Assembly: GCA_019113395.1 (NCBI GenBank)
Contig: DXHL01000028.1
Span: 1-64,000, forward strand
DNA length: 64,000 bases
Reading direction: 5' to 3'
Source of the DNA: Candidatus Rikenella faecigallinarum
GTDB lineage: Bacteria; Bacteroidota; Bacteroidia; Bacteroidales; Rikenellaceae
Both the position numbers and the translations under genes were made by a program. Positions within the stretch are counted from its first letter, which is position 1. The number at the start of each line of letters is the position of its first letter. This document shows, in pieces, positions 8,458 through 17,651 of the stretch. The notes below the pieces were generated by a model, which saw nothing but the letters and a program-made list of their open reading frames with translations, did not search any database and was not told where the DNA came from.

Positions 8458-9423
8458 ATGGTACTGCTCATTCTCCTTGTCATCTCCATCGTGCTGCAAA
8501 TCTTCGCGGCCGGAGTCGCTGTGCGCCTGACCCGCACCACCAAGTTCAACTCTTCCTGGATTCTCTTTACGATTGCCCTGGTGCTGATGTGCGCCATGCG
8601 GTTCAACGAGTTCGCTCAGGCTCTCTCGGAACGTACTCAGGGGCGAACCAACATGATTGTGATGGAACCCGAATATTACGTTTGGGTGGGCGTGGCTACC
8701 TCGCTCTGTTTTGCGGTCGGGGTCTTTATGATTAAGAAAATCCTGAACTACATCGCCCTGCGCGAGGAACAGCGTCGAAACAGCGAAAAACGGCTTCTGA
8801 GTGCGGTGATTCGGGCCGAGGAGAACCAACGTCAGATTATTTCGAAGGAGTTGCACGATGGGTTGGGCCCCTTGTTGTCGTCGGTGCGGATGAGTGTCTC
8901 GGCGCTCTCGACCCAGCCGCTCAACGAGACCCAGAAAGAGATTTTGGCCAATACGGAGTATGTGATTAACGAAGCGGTCAAGGGTCTGACCGAAATCTCG
9001 AACAACCTCAGCCCCCATGTGCTGAACAACTTTGGAGTGGCTCGGGCGCTGAACACCTTTATCAACAAGCTTCAGCCGATGTGTCCCACGACCCGCATCG
9101 CTTTCAATGCGGGGAATCTGCGTGGCGTGCGGTTTAACCCCGACAAGGAGGTCATTCTCTACCGGGTGGTGTGCGAGTTGATTAACAATGCCTTGAAACA
9201 TGCGGGGGCATCGTTGCTGACCGTGGATATGCGGAGCGAACGGGAGTGGATAACGGTGCGGGTGGTGGACGATGGTTGCGGGTTCGACACGGAGGCGGAG
9301 TCCGATGGAATGGGGCTGTCGAACATTGCTTCGCGCATCAGCTCCATTCGCGGGGAGTTGCAGATAGATAGCCGCCCCGGCGGCGGAGGAACACGGGTCT
9401 TTATCCGTATCTCGTCGAAATAG
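8458..9423 (+). CDS. Membrane sensor histidine kinase (HisKA_3 type)
   Basis: A protein of 321 residues. I start at 8458 because this begins with a membrane helix (MVLLILLVISIVLQIFAAG); the open frame upstream crosses the promoter. Further helices lie at about 33-48 and 75-93, with a short extracytoplasmic loop between. The dimerisation domain carries ISKELHDGLGPLLSSVRM, with the phosphoacceptor His near residue 133, which is the form found in kinases that pair with NarL-type regulators. The ATP-binding domain shows VCELINNALKHAG (N box), VVDDGCGFD and DGMGLSNI (G boxes). No regulator gene is adjacent; the NarL-type gene at 40099-40794 is a possible partner. recO follows after 17 bases, so the two are probably cotranscribed. 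Confidence 0.88.
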   Translation: MVLLILLVISIVLQIFAAGVAVRLTRTTKFNSSWILFTIALVLMCAMRFNEFAQALSERTQGRTNMIVMEPEYYVWVGVATSLCFAVGVFMIKKILNYIALREEQRRNSEKRLLSAVIRAEENQRQIISKELHDGLGPLLSSVRMSVSALSTQPLNETQKEILANTEYVINEAVKGLTEISNNLSPHVLNNFGVARALNTFINKLQPMCPTTRIAFNAGNLRGVRFNPDKEVILYRVVCELINNALKHAGASLLTVDMRSEREWITVRVVDDGCGFDTEAESDGMGLSNIASRISSIRGELQIDSRPGGGGTRVFIRISSK

Positions 9424-9440
9424 CTAATCCGGCGTGCAGT

Positions 9441-10244
9441 ATGGCTGAAGTGAAAACCTATCCGACAGGAGCTCTTCCCGAGGTGTCGCTGCCAACGGCA
9501 CCGCCGCGCAAGGGGCAGAAGGTGCCGGTGCCCAAGGGGCGGTACAAGGCGCGGGGCGTGGTACTCCATACCCTCAAGTATGGCGAGCGACAGCTGATTA
9601 TCCACATCTTTACGGCCGAGTACGGCCGTCGCAGCTATATTACCAAACTGAGTCAACGGAACAATCCACGGGGGTTGTTCCAGCCGTTGTTTGTGCTGGA
9701 GTTCGATGCTTGGTCGGGTCGGGGCGAGCTGCACCACATCGACCAGCCGTTGCAGGCGGTGCCGTTGGCAGAGTTGCCGTTCGATATTGTGAAGAGCACC
9801 ATTGCGCTATTTCTGTCGGAGTTGCTCTATCGGCTGATTCAGGAGGGGGAGCCCGACGAAGCGCTTTATCAGTTTGTGGAGCGTTCGATTGTGGCTCTCG
9901 ACGGGATGGGGGAGGGGGTAGCCAACTTCCACCTCTGGTTCCTGGTGCACCTGACCGAATACATGGGCTATGCTCCGCAGGAGAACTATACGGAGGGCAG
10001 TGCGTTGGATTACCGCAACGGGCATTATACGCCGACCCCTCCGGCCCATACGCTGGTGATGCTGGCGCCGGAGGCGGCGCTGTTTCATCGGTTGCGCCAT
10101 TGTGATTGTGATGCGTTGGGCGAGGTGGGTCTCTCGCGCGAGCAGCGGGTGACGATGCTCGAGCGGCTCACCGACCTCTACGGATACCATACCGATGCCA
10201 TTTACGGGGTCAATTCGCTGCGCATTCTATCGGAGATTTTCTGA
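9441..10244 (+). CDS. recO: DNA repair protein RecO
   Basis: A protein of 267 residues. RecO binds single-stranded DNA and SSB, anneals strands, and loads RecA in the RecFOR gap-repair pathway. The N-terminal OB fold is visible as KARGVVLHTLKYGERQLIIHIFTAEYGRRSYI, followed by the helical domain (LFLSELLYRLIQEGEPDEALYQF, FHLWFLVHLTEYMGYAP). The C-terminal zinc-finger cysteines found in many homologues are absent, which is common in Bacteroidetes. The OB fold is preceded by about 37 Pro/Lys-rich residues (MAEVKTYPTGALPEVSLP onward) not usual in RecO; no internal Met would remove them. The gene sits 17 bases after the kinase. Confidence 0.92.
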   Translation: MAEVKTYPTGALPEVSLPTAPPRKGQKVPVPKGRYKARGVVLHTLKYGERQLIIHIFTAEYGRRSYITKLSQRNNPRGLFQPLFVLEFDAWSGRGELHHIDQPLQAVPLAELPFDIVKSTIALFLSELLYRLIQEGEPDEALYQFVERSIVALDGMGEGVANFHLWFLVHLTEYMGYAPQENYTEGSALDYRNGHYTPTPPAHTLVMLAPEAALFHRLRHCDCDALGEVGLSREQRVTMLERLTDLYGYHTDAIYGVNSLRILSEIF

Positions 10245-10293
10245 CGGACGAGATAAAAACATCGGATATATTCCTGTAAAAAATGCCTGCCTT

Positions 10294-10779
10294 ATGACCA
10301 TGCAGCTTCGGGACATTATTCTTTATCGGGATAAGCCTTATCATGTTGGGATGTTTACGGACCTTTTGGAACCCTATCTTCGGCCGAGGAAAATCCAGTT
10401 TTTCCCTCCCAACTCAGCCTGTTGGCGGGGCTATTATGCTCGGTGGGAGGTGGACCAGACCGATAAACTCTATCTGACCGGGTTAATTGCAGTGGTTAGG
10501 CTAAAACCGTACGACCCGCAGGCCAAATATGAAGATGATTTTTTTGGTTTGTGTGAGACGATTGGGCTGGACGACCTGTTTCCGGGTCAAAAAAGAGTTT
10601 TTGCCCAGTGGTTCTCAGGTGCAGTGAGGTGTCCGTTTTGTGATGCGGACGGTCGGGTGAAGGAGTTGGAGCTGGTGTTTCAACATGGGGCACTGGTGCA
10701 TGTGGAAGAGCATGAAGGTAGTGGGGAGATGGTTTTTTCTTTATCCAATAAGGATGTGAATAATAAAGTGTGGCGTTAA
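10294..10779 (+). CDS. Hypothetical protein, 161 residues
   Basis: I do not recognise a family. Translation probably starts at MTMQLRDIILYRD (10294); the in-frame extension back to 10195 overlaps recO. The protein is soluble with no signal peptide, rich in aromatic residues (FFPPNSACWRGYYARWEVD), and has a single CPFCD pair that could bind metal only with a partner. It lies 49 bases after recO in the same direction, possibly as the last gene of that unit. Two hairpins follow. Confidence 0.6.
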   Translation: MTMQLRDIILYRDKPYHVGMFTDLLEPYLRPRKIQFFPPNSACWRGYYARWEVDQTDKLYLTGLIAVVRLKPYDPQAKYEDDFFGLCETIGLDDLFPGQKRVFAQWFSGAVRCPFCDADGRVKELELVFQHGALVHVEEHEGSGEMVFSLSNKDVNNKVWR

Positions 10780-10786
10780 AAACGGG

Positions 10787-10868
10787 CGCGGGGGTCGATG
10801 AACATTCCGTTCATCGACCCCCGCGATTGTTTGGGGAGGGGAAGTTGGCCAGTCAGCCAACTTCCCCT
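10787..10868. terminator. Two adjacent hairpins between convergent genes
   Basis: A perfect 17-base-pair stem (10787-10803 with 10809-10825, loop ATTCC) is followed by a 13-base-pair stem (10837-10849 with 10856-10868). They separate the gene ending at 10779 from the GH84 gene ending at 10877. Confidence 0.75.
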
Positions 10869-10876
10869 AAAATGCG

Positions 10877-13435
10877 CTACTCGGTGATAATCTCAAACAC
10901 CTCGGCAGCACCCTCCAGTACCATCTGTTTGGCCCGTTTGGCTACGTTCAACTGCACGAAAGGCGTCTCGATAACCATCTCCGAGAGTACGTTCCCTTTG
11001 GCGTCGAGTTGCCGCAATACGGGACGGTCACGCCCCTCGAGTTTCAACAGCAGCGTGTAGCTCACCGTATTGGCCGGGATGCCGAAGGTCAGTGCCCCCG
11101 CGTTGTGGAACGAGGTAGCGGGGTTCTGGTCAAAGGCGTAGAGGACATCCTTTTTCAACGAGTCGGCTACCGTGATGTCAAAGCCCAGTTTTTCGAGCCG
11201 AACGGGGTTGATGGCCATTTCGCGTACGGCGGCCCAGTTGGTTTTGGGCGAGTCGAGCCGTTTGAGGCGAATGTACCGCGCATCAATCGGGTCGCCGCTC
11301 CAGCGGATGATATAGGTTTGGCGCAGGCTGTCGCTCAGCGGGGTCCAGGTTTTGCCGTCGGCCGAGTATTCGAGGATAACGTGGTCGAAGTAGTCCACAT
11401 CGTCGACGGAGTTACGTCCCTGACGGATGTCAATCTCCTCGACCGGACGGACGCAACCCAGGTCAGCGCCAATCCAACTGTCGGGACGTTGCGGAAGCCC
11501 CGACGTGTAGTGCGTGGTAGTGTCGTTGTCGAACATCAGTTTGCCGAGCGGGGTGCTCAGGTTGCGGAACGACCCGATGGCCTTGGCTGCGGCAGGCAGG
11601 TGACCCGTAATCTTCGTATAGAAGCCGTCCCGAATATCGTCCATCGTATTTTCGTAGAACGGCTGCAGTTTCATGGTTCCCGATTTGTGGGCATCGTAGG
11701 CTTTGCGCTCTTCGTCGCTCATGAGGTTTTCCACGTAGGCCGACCATAGTGCCGCATCGTCATCCCCTTCGTAGAGTTTAATCAGTTCGAGGGCTTTGCG
11801 ACCGCGGGTACCGAGTTTCCCGAACTCCGTCAGCCACGGGCGCAACTCTTTCAGCAGTTCGGCATTCTCGCATTTGGCCTCCATGATGAGCGGTACGCGT
11901 TCGATTTTCTCGAACTCGCTCAGCAGGGCGTCATACTGTTCGGGGGTATAGTCGTCGATGCGGAAGGTCTCGGTCTCCCACGATTCGGCGCGGCGATAAC
12001 CCGTTTCGGTATCGCACGAGTGGATGGCAAAGGTCCGGTAGGCGTCGAGGGCTTCGGGAGCCAGTTCGACCAGCCCGCGTTCCCAGTTGTCGATGGGATT
12101 GTAGTCTCCGATGTTCCAGGTGTAGTCGGCCACACCGTAGAGGGCCAGTTTCGAGGCTTCGCCGTGTTCCATGGGGTTGCTTGCGAAACCGCACACTTCG
12201 TTGGCGGTCAGGGTAGTGTCAAGGCCGTAGACCGGACCCTGCATGATGATGTGACGCACGTAGTCCGTCACGGGGTAGTTCCACCAGTAGTAGCCCGGGC
12301 GTTGGATGCGGCTGTTGAGCCACTCCATGGTCTCGCGGGTGAGGTCGCTGCAGACGGCGTCGCCCGTCCAGAAGACGGCTACCGACGGGTCGAGCGTCCG
12401 TCCGTAAACACTCAGGCTACCCTGCGGTGTGGGGTTGGCCCACAGTTTCGAGTAGTCGGTCGGGCAGACTACCAGCGGAGCCACATCCCCTTTAGCTTGA
12501 ACGAACTCTTTGGTGAGGCGGTTGAGTAGCTCGATTTGTTTCACGGGATTGGTTCCTTCGCCCGAGATGTCGTCGAAGAAGATGGCGAACGAACGTACGC
12601 CCAGGTCATACATCAGTTCGAATTTGTGAACCAGGTTATTGTAGTCCTCCTCGTTCCATTTGATGTCCTTACCGGGGTGGATGGCCCAGACGAAATCGAC
12701 GCGGTTGCGGTTGCAGGCCTCGACCAGTTCGTGGATGTTGCGGGCCTGGTCTTCGGGATAGGGTTCGCGCCAGTTGGGGCTGCTGTGGTAGGGGTCATCC
12801 TTGGGTCCGTAGAGGTAGCTGTTGAGCTTGAAACGGCCGTAGAAGTCGATGAGCGAGAGGCGCACGGCGTGCGACCAAGGGGTGCCGTAGAACCCTTCGA
12901 CCACGCCGCGCAGCGGCAGGTCGGGATAGTCGTTGATGGTGAGGTAGGGCAGGCGGCTGCTGTCGGCAATGGGACTCTCGGTCAGTTGGCGCAGGGTCTG
13001 GATGCCGTAGAAGGCGCCCCGTTCATCATAACCCGTAATGGTGATTCCCTTTTCGCCGATGGTCAGCACATAAGCCCCCGAGAGAGCTTTTACGCCCGCT
13101 TTTTCAGCAACCTTCGGTCCGAAGTCGAGCGTCAGCCGCACCCCTTTCTTGGCTGGGGTCAGGAACGGAAGGTCGCCTGCAAAGGCTCCCTGTTTGTCGG
13201 TGATGCGGACTCCGCCGCCGAGGTTGAGCCAACCGCTCGTATCGACGGTCAGGGTGTGCGGGGTGGGGTTGATGATGATGCCGCGGTGGTCCAGTTTCTG
13301 TCCCGGAACCATCAGGACATCCTGCGATTCCGAACGTTGCGACGAGAGGTCGAATTCGGTCTCCTGGGCCGAGAGGCTTCCGATGCCGAAAACCCCGACG
13401 GCCAGGGCAGTCAGCAGTGTACGTGTACGTGCCAT
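10877..13435 (-). CDS. Secreted GH84 beta-N-acetylglucosaminidase (O-GlcNAcase-like)
   Basis: A protein of 852 residues beginning MARTRTLLTALAVGVFGIGS, a signal peptide; the longer open frame to 13882 adds an implausible His-rich leader and is not used. Domains: a GH20b-like N-terminal domain (about 30-145), the GH84 barrel (about 175-440) and a C-terminal F5/8-type carbohydrate-binding domain (about 600-730). GH84 marks are RGVVEGFYGTPWSHAVR, YLYGPKDDPYH and the catalytic aspartate pair in AIFFDDISGEG (near residues 288-289), as in the Bacteroides thetaiotaomicron enzyme. It would cleave terminal beta-GlcNAc from glycoproteins such as mucins outside the cytoplasm by substrate-assisted catalysis. 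A variant -7 box (CACCTTTG, 13501-13508) lies upstream. Confidence 0.93.
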   Translation of the reverse strand: MARTRTLLTALAVGVFGIGSLSAQETEFDLSSQRSESQDVLMVPGQKLDHRGIIINPTPHTLTVDTSGWLNLGGGVRITDKQGAFAGDLPFLTPAKKGVRLTLDFGPKVAEKAGVKALSGAYVLTIGEKGITITGYDERGAFYGIQTLRQLTESPIADSSRLPYLTINDYPDLPLRGVVEGFYGTPWSHAVRLSLIDFYGRFKLNSYLYGPKDDPYHSSPNWREPYPEDQARNIHELVEACNRNRVDFVWAIHPGKDIKWNEEDYNNLVHKFELMYDLGVRSFAIFFDDISGEGTNPVKQIELLNRLTKEFVQAKGDVAPLVVCPTDYSKLWANPTPQGSLSVYGRTLDPSVAVFWTGDAVCSDLTRETMEWLNSRIQRPGYYWWNYPVTDYVRHIIMQGPVYGLDTTLTANEVCGFASNPMEHGEASKLALYGVADYTWNIGDYNPIDNWERGLVELAPEALDAYRTFAIHSCDTETGYRRAESWETETFRIDDYTPEQYDALLSEFEKIERVPLIMEAKCENAELLKELRPWLTEFGKLGTRGRKALELIKLYEGDDDAALWSAYVENLMSDEERKAYDAHKSGTMKLQPFYENTMDDIRDGFYTKITGHLPAAAKAIGSFRNLSTPLGKLMFDNDTTTHYTSGLPQRPDSWIGADLGCVRPVEEIDIRQGRNSVDDVDYFDHVILEYSADGKTWTPLSDSLRQTYIIRWSGDPIDARYIRLKRLDSPKTNWAAVREMAINPVRLEKLGFDITVADSLKKDVLYAFDQNPATSFHNAGALTFGIPANTVSYTLLLKLEGRDRPVLRQLDAKGNVLSEMVIETPFVQLNVAKRAKQMVLEGAAEVFEIITE

Positions 13436-13632
13436 GGTGCGTGTGAGTATGGATAAGGGTTGAAAAATGCTGAAAACGGTCAAACGGCCCTGCCGGCCGA
13501 CAAAGGTGCCACAAGATAGTACTTTAATTCGAGTTTTCCGCCCTCCTGCGGTCGATTTCTCTCCGCTCTTCGCTTTTTCCGGTATCTTCGGAACGGACTT
13601 TGCTGCAGAGGGAAACCTTGGGAAAGAAACCC

Positions 13633-13640
13633 TATCTTTG
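13633..13640 (+). promoter_or_regulatory. Promoter -7 box abutting cvpA
   Basis: TATCTTTG is followed by only five bases before the ATG at 13646, which suggests a nearly leaderless mRNA. Confidence 0.55.
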
Positions 13641-13645
13641 TGCCT

Positions 13646-14221
13646 ATGAACATAATCGATATTCTGGTATTGGTGGTGCTGGTGTGGTGTGTGTGGAGCG
13701 GCTGGCGCAGCGGTATTCTGGTGCAACTCAGCGGCATTGTCGGTATTGTGGTGGGGGCCTGGGTGGCCTACCGCTTCTCGCACGCCATCGGTCGGTGGCT
13801 CGACCTCGAAGAACTCCCTGCCGAGGTGCTGTTTGTGGTGGTGCTGGTCGGGGTGATGGTCTGCGTGATTCTCTTGAGTCATCTGGTGACGCGGCTGCTT
13901 CGGGCAGGAGGCCTGGCCGGCCCGTTGCGCCTGCTCGGGGCTGCATTTGCCGCGGCCAAAGGGCTGTTGCTGCTGGGACTGGCACTGGTGGCGCTCGAAG
14001 CCGTTATCCCCTGGCTCGAACCCAAAAACAGAGCCTCACTCAGCCGGGTGCTGAATGAGGCTCGCAGTTATCAGGTACTGAAGCGTGTCGGAGGGTATGT
14101 CTTCCCTTACATCGTGAGCGGCACTCGGGCCGTCACCGAAGAGTTCGAGGCGCTCTATCCCACCACCGACCCTGCCGGCGAAGCGGCTTCGTCGGAGAGC
14201 GGCGCCACGATGGATAATTGA
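13646..14221 (+). CDS. CvpA family membrane protein
   Basis: A protein of 191 residues. It has four predicted membrane helices, at about 4-20, 25-43, 60-80 and 97-118 ([67 protein letters not shown]). The conserved CvpA pattern of W-R-SG-L near the start and an acidic soluble tail are present. CvpA was named for colicin V production and is tied to envelope stress and virulence in Proteobacteria; its biochemical role is unclear. The ATG at 13646 is preferred over a GTG at 13640 that lies in the promoter. The last 67 bases overlap the 3' end of metG on the other strand. Confidence 0.8.
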   Translation: MNIIDILVLVVLVWCVWSGWRSGILVQLSGIVGIVVGAWVAYRFSHAIGRWLDLEELPAEVLFVVVLVGVMVCVILLSHLVTRLLRAGGLAGPLRLLGAAFAAAKGLLLLGLALVALEAVIPWLEPKNRASLSRVLNEARSYQVLKRVGGYVFPYIVSGTRAVTEEFEALYPTTDPAGEAASSESGATMDN

Positions 14222-16254
14222 CCCGTGGGAGATTCGGCCATCAGAATCATCCCTTGTGACTCGATGCCCTTGAGGGTGCGCGGGGCGAGGTTTACCAACA
14301 CCAGCACCCGTTTGCCGACCATCTCTTCGGGGGTGAAGTATTCGGCAATGCCCGAGACGATGGTGCGGGTGTCGATGCCGGTATCGACGGTCAGTTTCAG
14401 CAGTTTCTTGGTTTTGGGTACCGGTTCGGCTGCCACCACGCGCGAGACGCGGATATCCATTTTGGCAAAGTCGTCGAACTGAACGGTGTTCTCTTTGGCC
14501 GGTACTGCCGTGGCGTTGGCCGCAGCATTGGCCGCCTTGGTCTCTTCGAGTTTGCGCAGCTGGGCCTCGACGACGCTGTCGTCGATTTTTTCGAACAGCA
14601 GCACCGCTTCACCCAACTCGTGCCCCGGGGCGAGCAGCGTCGCACAGCCGATATTGTCCCAATGCGCCTGCGCCGCTTCCAGGTGGAGCATGTTCCGCAG
14701 TTTTTCGGCCGTGAAGGGCAGGAACGGTTCGCTGGCAATGGCCAGTGAGGCGGTGATTTGCAGGGCGATGTTCAGGATGGTCGTCACGCGGTCCGGGTCG
14801 CTCTTGACTACCTTCCACGGTTCGGTGTCGGCCAGGTATTTGTTTCCCAGGCGGGCCAGGTTCATCATCTCCTTGAGGGCTTCACGGAAACGATAATTCT
14901 CGATGTTCTGTTCGATGGCCGCTTTGATGCGGGGCATTTCGTCCAGTGTCTCGCGGTCGTAGTCGGTCAGGCCGCCATTTCCAACGGCAGGCACTTTCCC
15001 TGCGAAGTATTTGTGGGTCAGCACCAGCGCGCGATTGACAAAATTCCCGAAAATGGCTACCAGCTCGTTGTTGTTGCGAGCCTGGAAGTCGCGCCACGTG
15101 AAGTCGTTGTCCTTGGTTTCGGGGGCGTTGGCGCAAAGCACGTAACGCAGCACATCCTCCTTGCCGGGGAATTCGTCGAGGTATTCGTGGAGCCATACGG
15201 CCCAGTTGCGCGAGGTCGATATTTTGTCGTTTTCGAGGTTCAGGAACTCGTTGGCGGGGACGTTTTCGGGGAGGATAAAGTCGCCGTGGGCCTTGAGCAT
15301 CGAGGGGAAGACGATGCAGTGGAAAACGATGTTGTCTTTTCCGATGAAGTGGACCAGTTTGGTGTCGTTGTCCTGCCAGTAGGGTTTCCAGCCGTCGGGG
15401 TTCCCCTTTTCGGCAAAGAGGTCTTTGGTGGCGGAGATGTAACCGATGGGGGCGTCGAACCAGACGTAGAGCACCTTCCCTTCGGCCCCTTCGACGGGTA
15501 CGGGGATGCCCCAGTCCAGGTCGCGCGACACGGCACGCGGCAGCAGCCCTCCGTCCAACCAGCTCTTGCACTGGCCGTAGACGTTCGATTTCCACACCTC
15601 ATGCGCTCCGCCGTTGTCGGAGCCGTGCTCCCGCAGTATCCACTCCCGCAGGAACGACTCGTAACGGTCCAGCGGCAGGAACCAGTGTTTGGTCGATTTC
15701 AGCACGGGCGTAGCCCCCGTAATGGCCGACTTCGGGTCAATCAGCTCGGTCGGCGAGAGGGTCGAACCGCACTTCTCGCACTGGTCGCCGTAGGCCCCTT
15801 CGCTGTGGCACCGCGGACAGGTACCCGTAATGTAGCGGTCGGCCAGAAACTGTTGCGCTTCGGGGTCGTAGTACTGTTCGGTGGTCTGTTCGATGAAGTC
15901 GCCCTGGTCGTAGAGCTTGCGGAAGAAATCCGATGCCGTGCGGGCATGGGTCGGGCTGCTCGTGCGCGAGTAGATGTCGAAACTGATGCCGAACCGACGG
16001 AAGGCATCCTTGATAATGCCGTGGTATTTGTCCACCACGTCCTGCGGCGTGATGCCCTCTTTTTTGGCTTTGATGGTGATGGGCACGCCGTGTTCGTCGG
16101 AACCGCATATCGAAATCACGTCGGCCCCGCGTCCCCGCAGGTAACGGACATAGATGTCCGAAGGGACATACACCCCGGCCAGGTGGCCGATGTGTACGGG
16201 TCCGTTGGCGTAGGGCAGGGCGGAGGTGACGAGGTATCTTTTGGGTTGTTTCAT
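14155..16254 (-). CDS. metG: Methionyl-tRNA synthetase
   Basis: A protein of 699 residues that charges tRNA-Met. The start is at [20 protein letters not shown]; the frame further upstream crosses the promoter. Visible are the HIGH signature (HIGHLAG), the zinc knuckle with CPRC and CEKC, the KMSKS loop in the form KISTSRNW, the anticodon-binding helical domain, and a C-terminal tRNA-binding OB domain (about 590-690, from [16 protein letters not shown]). This is the long form of MetRS with a fused dimerisation/TRBD domain, as usual in Bacteroidetes. Its -7 box is at 16278-16285. The 3' end overlaps cvpA without a visible hairpin between them. Confidence 0.98.
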   Translation of the reverse strand: MKQPKRYLVTSALPYANGPVHIGHLAGVYVPSDIYVRYLRGRGADVISICGSDEHGVPITIKAKKEGITPQDVVDKYHGIIKDAFRRFGISFDIYSRTSSPTHARTASDFFRKLYDQGDFIEQTTEQYYDPEAQQFLADRYITGTCPRCHSEGAYGDQCEKCGSTLSPTELIDPKSAITGATPVLKSTKHWFLPLDRYESFLREWILREHGSDNGGAHEVWKSNVYGQCKSWLDGGLLPRAVSRDLDWGIPVPVEGAEGKVLYVWFDAPIGYISATKDLFAEKGNPDGWKPYWQDNDTKLVHFIGKDNIVFHCIVFPSMLKAHGDFILPENVPANEFLNLENDKISTSRNWAVWLHEYLDEFPGKEDVLRYVLCANAPETKDNDFTWRDFQARNNNELVAIFGNFVNRALVLTHKYFAGKVPAVGNGGLTDYDRETLDEMPRIKAAIEQNIENYRFREALKEMMNLARLGNKYLADTEPWKVVKSDPDRVTTILNIALQITASLAIASEPFLPFTAEKLRNMLHLEAAQAHWDNIGCATLLAPGHELGEAVLLFEKIDDSVVEAQLRKLEETKAANAAANATAVPAKENTVQFDDFAKMDIRVSRVVAAEPVPKTKKLLKLTVDTGIDTRTIVSGIAEYFTPEEMVGKRVLVLVNLAPRTLKGIESQGMILMAESPTGQLSIVAPLSDEAASPAGSVVG

Positions 16255-16277
16255 GGTTCGGTAAAACTTAATCCTTG

Positions 16278-16285
16278 CAAAGATA
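16278..16285 (-). promoter_or_regulatory. Promoter -7 box for metG
   Basis: TATCTTTG on the minus strand, 23 bases upstream of the metG ATG. Confidence 0.65.
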
Positions 16286-16318
16286 GCGTTTTTCTGCGTT
16301 ACGGTCAGCGCAAAAGCG

Positions 16319-16390
16319 GTTCGGTCGGGTGCCCTTTTTCCGAAAAAAGGGCACCCGACCGAACTACGCTCCTCCAAGGCAGGGAGGAGC
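16319..16390. terminator. Two adjacent hairpins after the DUF4857 operon
   Basis: A 21-base-pair stem with a T5/A5 upper part (16319-16339 with 16344-16364) lies beside an 8-base-pair stem (16368-16375 with 16383-16390). They follow the operon ending at 16401 and insulate metG. Confidence 0.75.
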
Positions 16391-16400
16391 CCCTTGGTCC

Positions 16401-17621
16401 TTACCGTTTCGAGAACAACAATAACCCAATGAAAGCGTAGATTCCGAAGAGCAGGACGAAGAGGGTTTGCGGCCACAGGCGCAGGGGGTTGTTGCGCCGC
16501 AGGAGGCAGTATGCCGTGGCGAGCAGGGCTCCGAGGAGCAGGGCGCGCGCCGAAAAGTCAAGCAGGCGAGGGTAGACGGCCGTATCGAGGGTGGAGGTGA
16601 ACTCCAGTCGGAAGGGGAAAACCCAGCGTGCGGCGCGGTCGAGCGCAGAGGGAGCCGGGGCGGGGTAGTGCCATTCGGCCAGTCGTGAGAAGTCTCGGCT
16701 GTCGATAGCGTAGTAGTGTTCAGCGCCGTCGGCCGCTGCCACCCGCAGCGTCCAGTCGAGCGGGTTGCCCACAATCAGCAGCCCCTCCTGCCGCAGGTCC
16801 ACGGGGGGTATCTCGACGGGGTGCAGCGCGTAGTCTTCGGTGGTGAGGACGTAGAGCTGTCCCGCGGTGTCGGTCAGCAGGGCGTAGTATTGCCGCCCGC
16901 GAAACTCCGTCACGTGGATGTGAGCCACCTCCAGCCCTTCGGGCAGGGGCACGGCGCGCACATAGGGGCGGCCGACGGTCTGTTTCAGGTGGAAGAGCCC
17001 TCCCGTGCGGTCGGTCAGGAAGAACCCCTCGTCATACTCCTTGCGGGTGGTGGGATTCCCGGCAATCACCCGGGCAGGGAATTCAAACCCCTTGCGGCGC
17101 ATCATCTCGGTGAAGGCGGCACTCTTTTCGGTGTCGACCGCATTGGTGGCGCAGTCGATGAAGGTGATTCCGCGGTCGTCGATGCGGAAGACATCGCTCG
17201 GGGTCTCCAAATCGACCCGACCGGACATTGACTCCAACATCGGGTAGATGCCTGCCCCCGTGGTGTTGAGGTCGCGCGGCGAGGAGCGGAACATGAAACT
17301 GCCGCTCTGTGCCATGCGCGGGGTGACGGCCACCCCGCGTACGCTGTCCGGAAAGCGGTTGTCGGCCACCAGTTGGCGGTAGTAGAAGAAGGGCAACAGC
17401 GAGTCGAACTCCCGTTCGGTGAAGGTAGCCCCTGCGGCATCGTGGTAGGTCGGGCCGTTTTCCGAACTTTCGAGCCATACGAAACGGCCGCTGACGGAGC
17501 TGTACAGGGTGAAGGGCGTGCGCGGGGCGGCACCTCCCAGAAAACCGTAGGCCCACGGCAGGACCCAGGCCAACAGGGCTGTGACGCAGAAAAAGAGAAG
17601 GATTTTGCTGATTCGTATCAT
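16401..17621 (-). CDS. DUF4857 membrane protein
   Basis: A protein of 406 residues and last gene of a five-gene operon. It has an N-terminal helix ([20 protein letters not shown]) and two C-terminal helices ([31 protein letters not shown]) around a large extracytoplasmic domain with [28 protein letters not shown] beta-propeller strands. This matches DUF4857, seen in Bacteroidetes beside ABC-2 transporters. Function is unknown; context suggests an accessory or substrate-handling partner of the ABC exporter encoded just upstream (30-base gap). Confidence 0.72.
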   Translation of the reverse strand: MIRISKILLFFCVTALLAWVLPWAYGFLGGAAPRTPFTLYSSVSGRFVWLESSENGPTYHDAAGATFTEREFDSLLPFFYYRQLVADNRFPDSVRGVAVTPRMAQSGSFMFRSSPRDLNTTGAGIYPMLESMSGRVDLETPSDVFRIDDRGITFIDCATNAVDTEKSAAFTEMMRRKGFEFPARVIAGNPTTRKEYDEGFFLTDRTGGLFHLKQTVGRPYVRAVPLPEGLEVAHIHVTEFRGRQYYALLTDTAGQLYVLTTEDYALHPVEIPPVDLRQEGLLIVGNPLDWTLRVAAADGAEHYYAIDSRDFSRLAEWHYPAPAPSALDRAARWVFPFRLEFTSTLDTAVYPRLLDFSARALLLGALLATAYCLLRRNNPLRLWPQTLFVLLFGIYAFIGLLLFSKR

Positions 17622-17651
17622 GAGCGTATGGGGGTGTCAAGGTGTGTGGGT

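Noticed and set aside
13436..13882. His-rich N-terminal extension of the GH84 gene
   Set aside because: It overlaps the divergent cvpA gene and precedes a proper signal peptide at 13435.
14758..16440. 560-residue plus-strand open frame
   Set aside because: It is antisense to metG, with no protein-like motifs.
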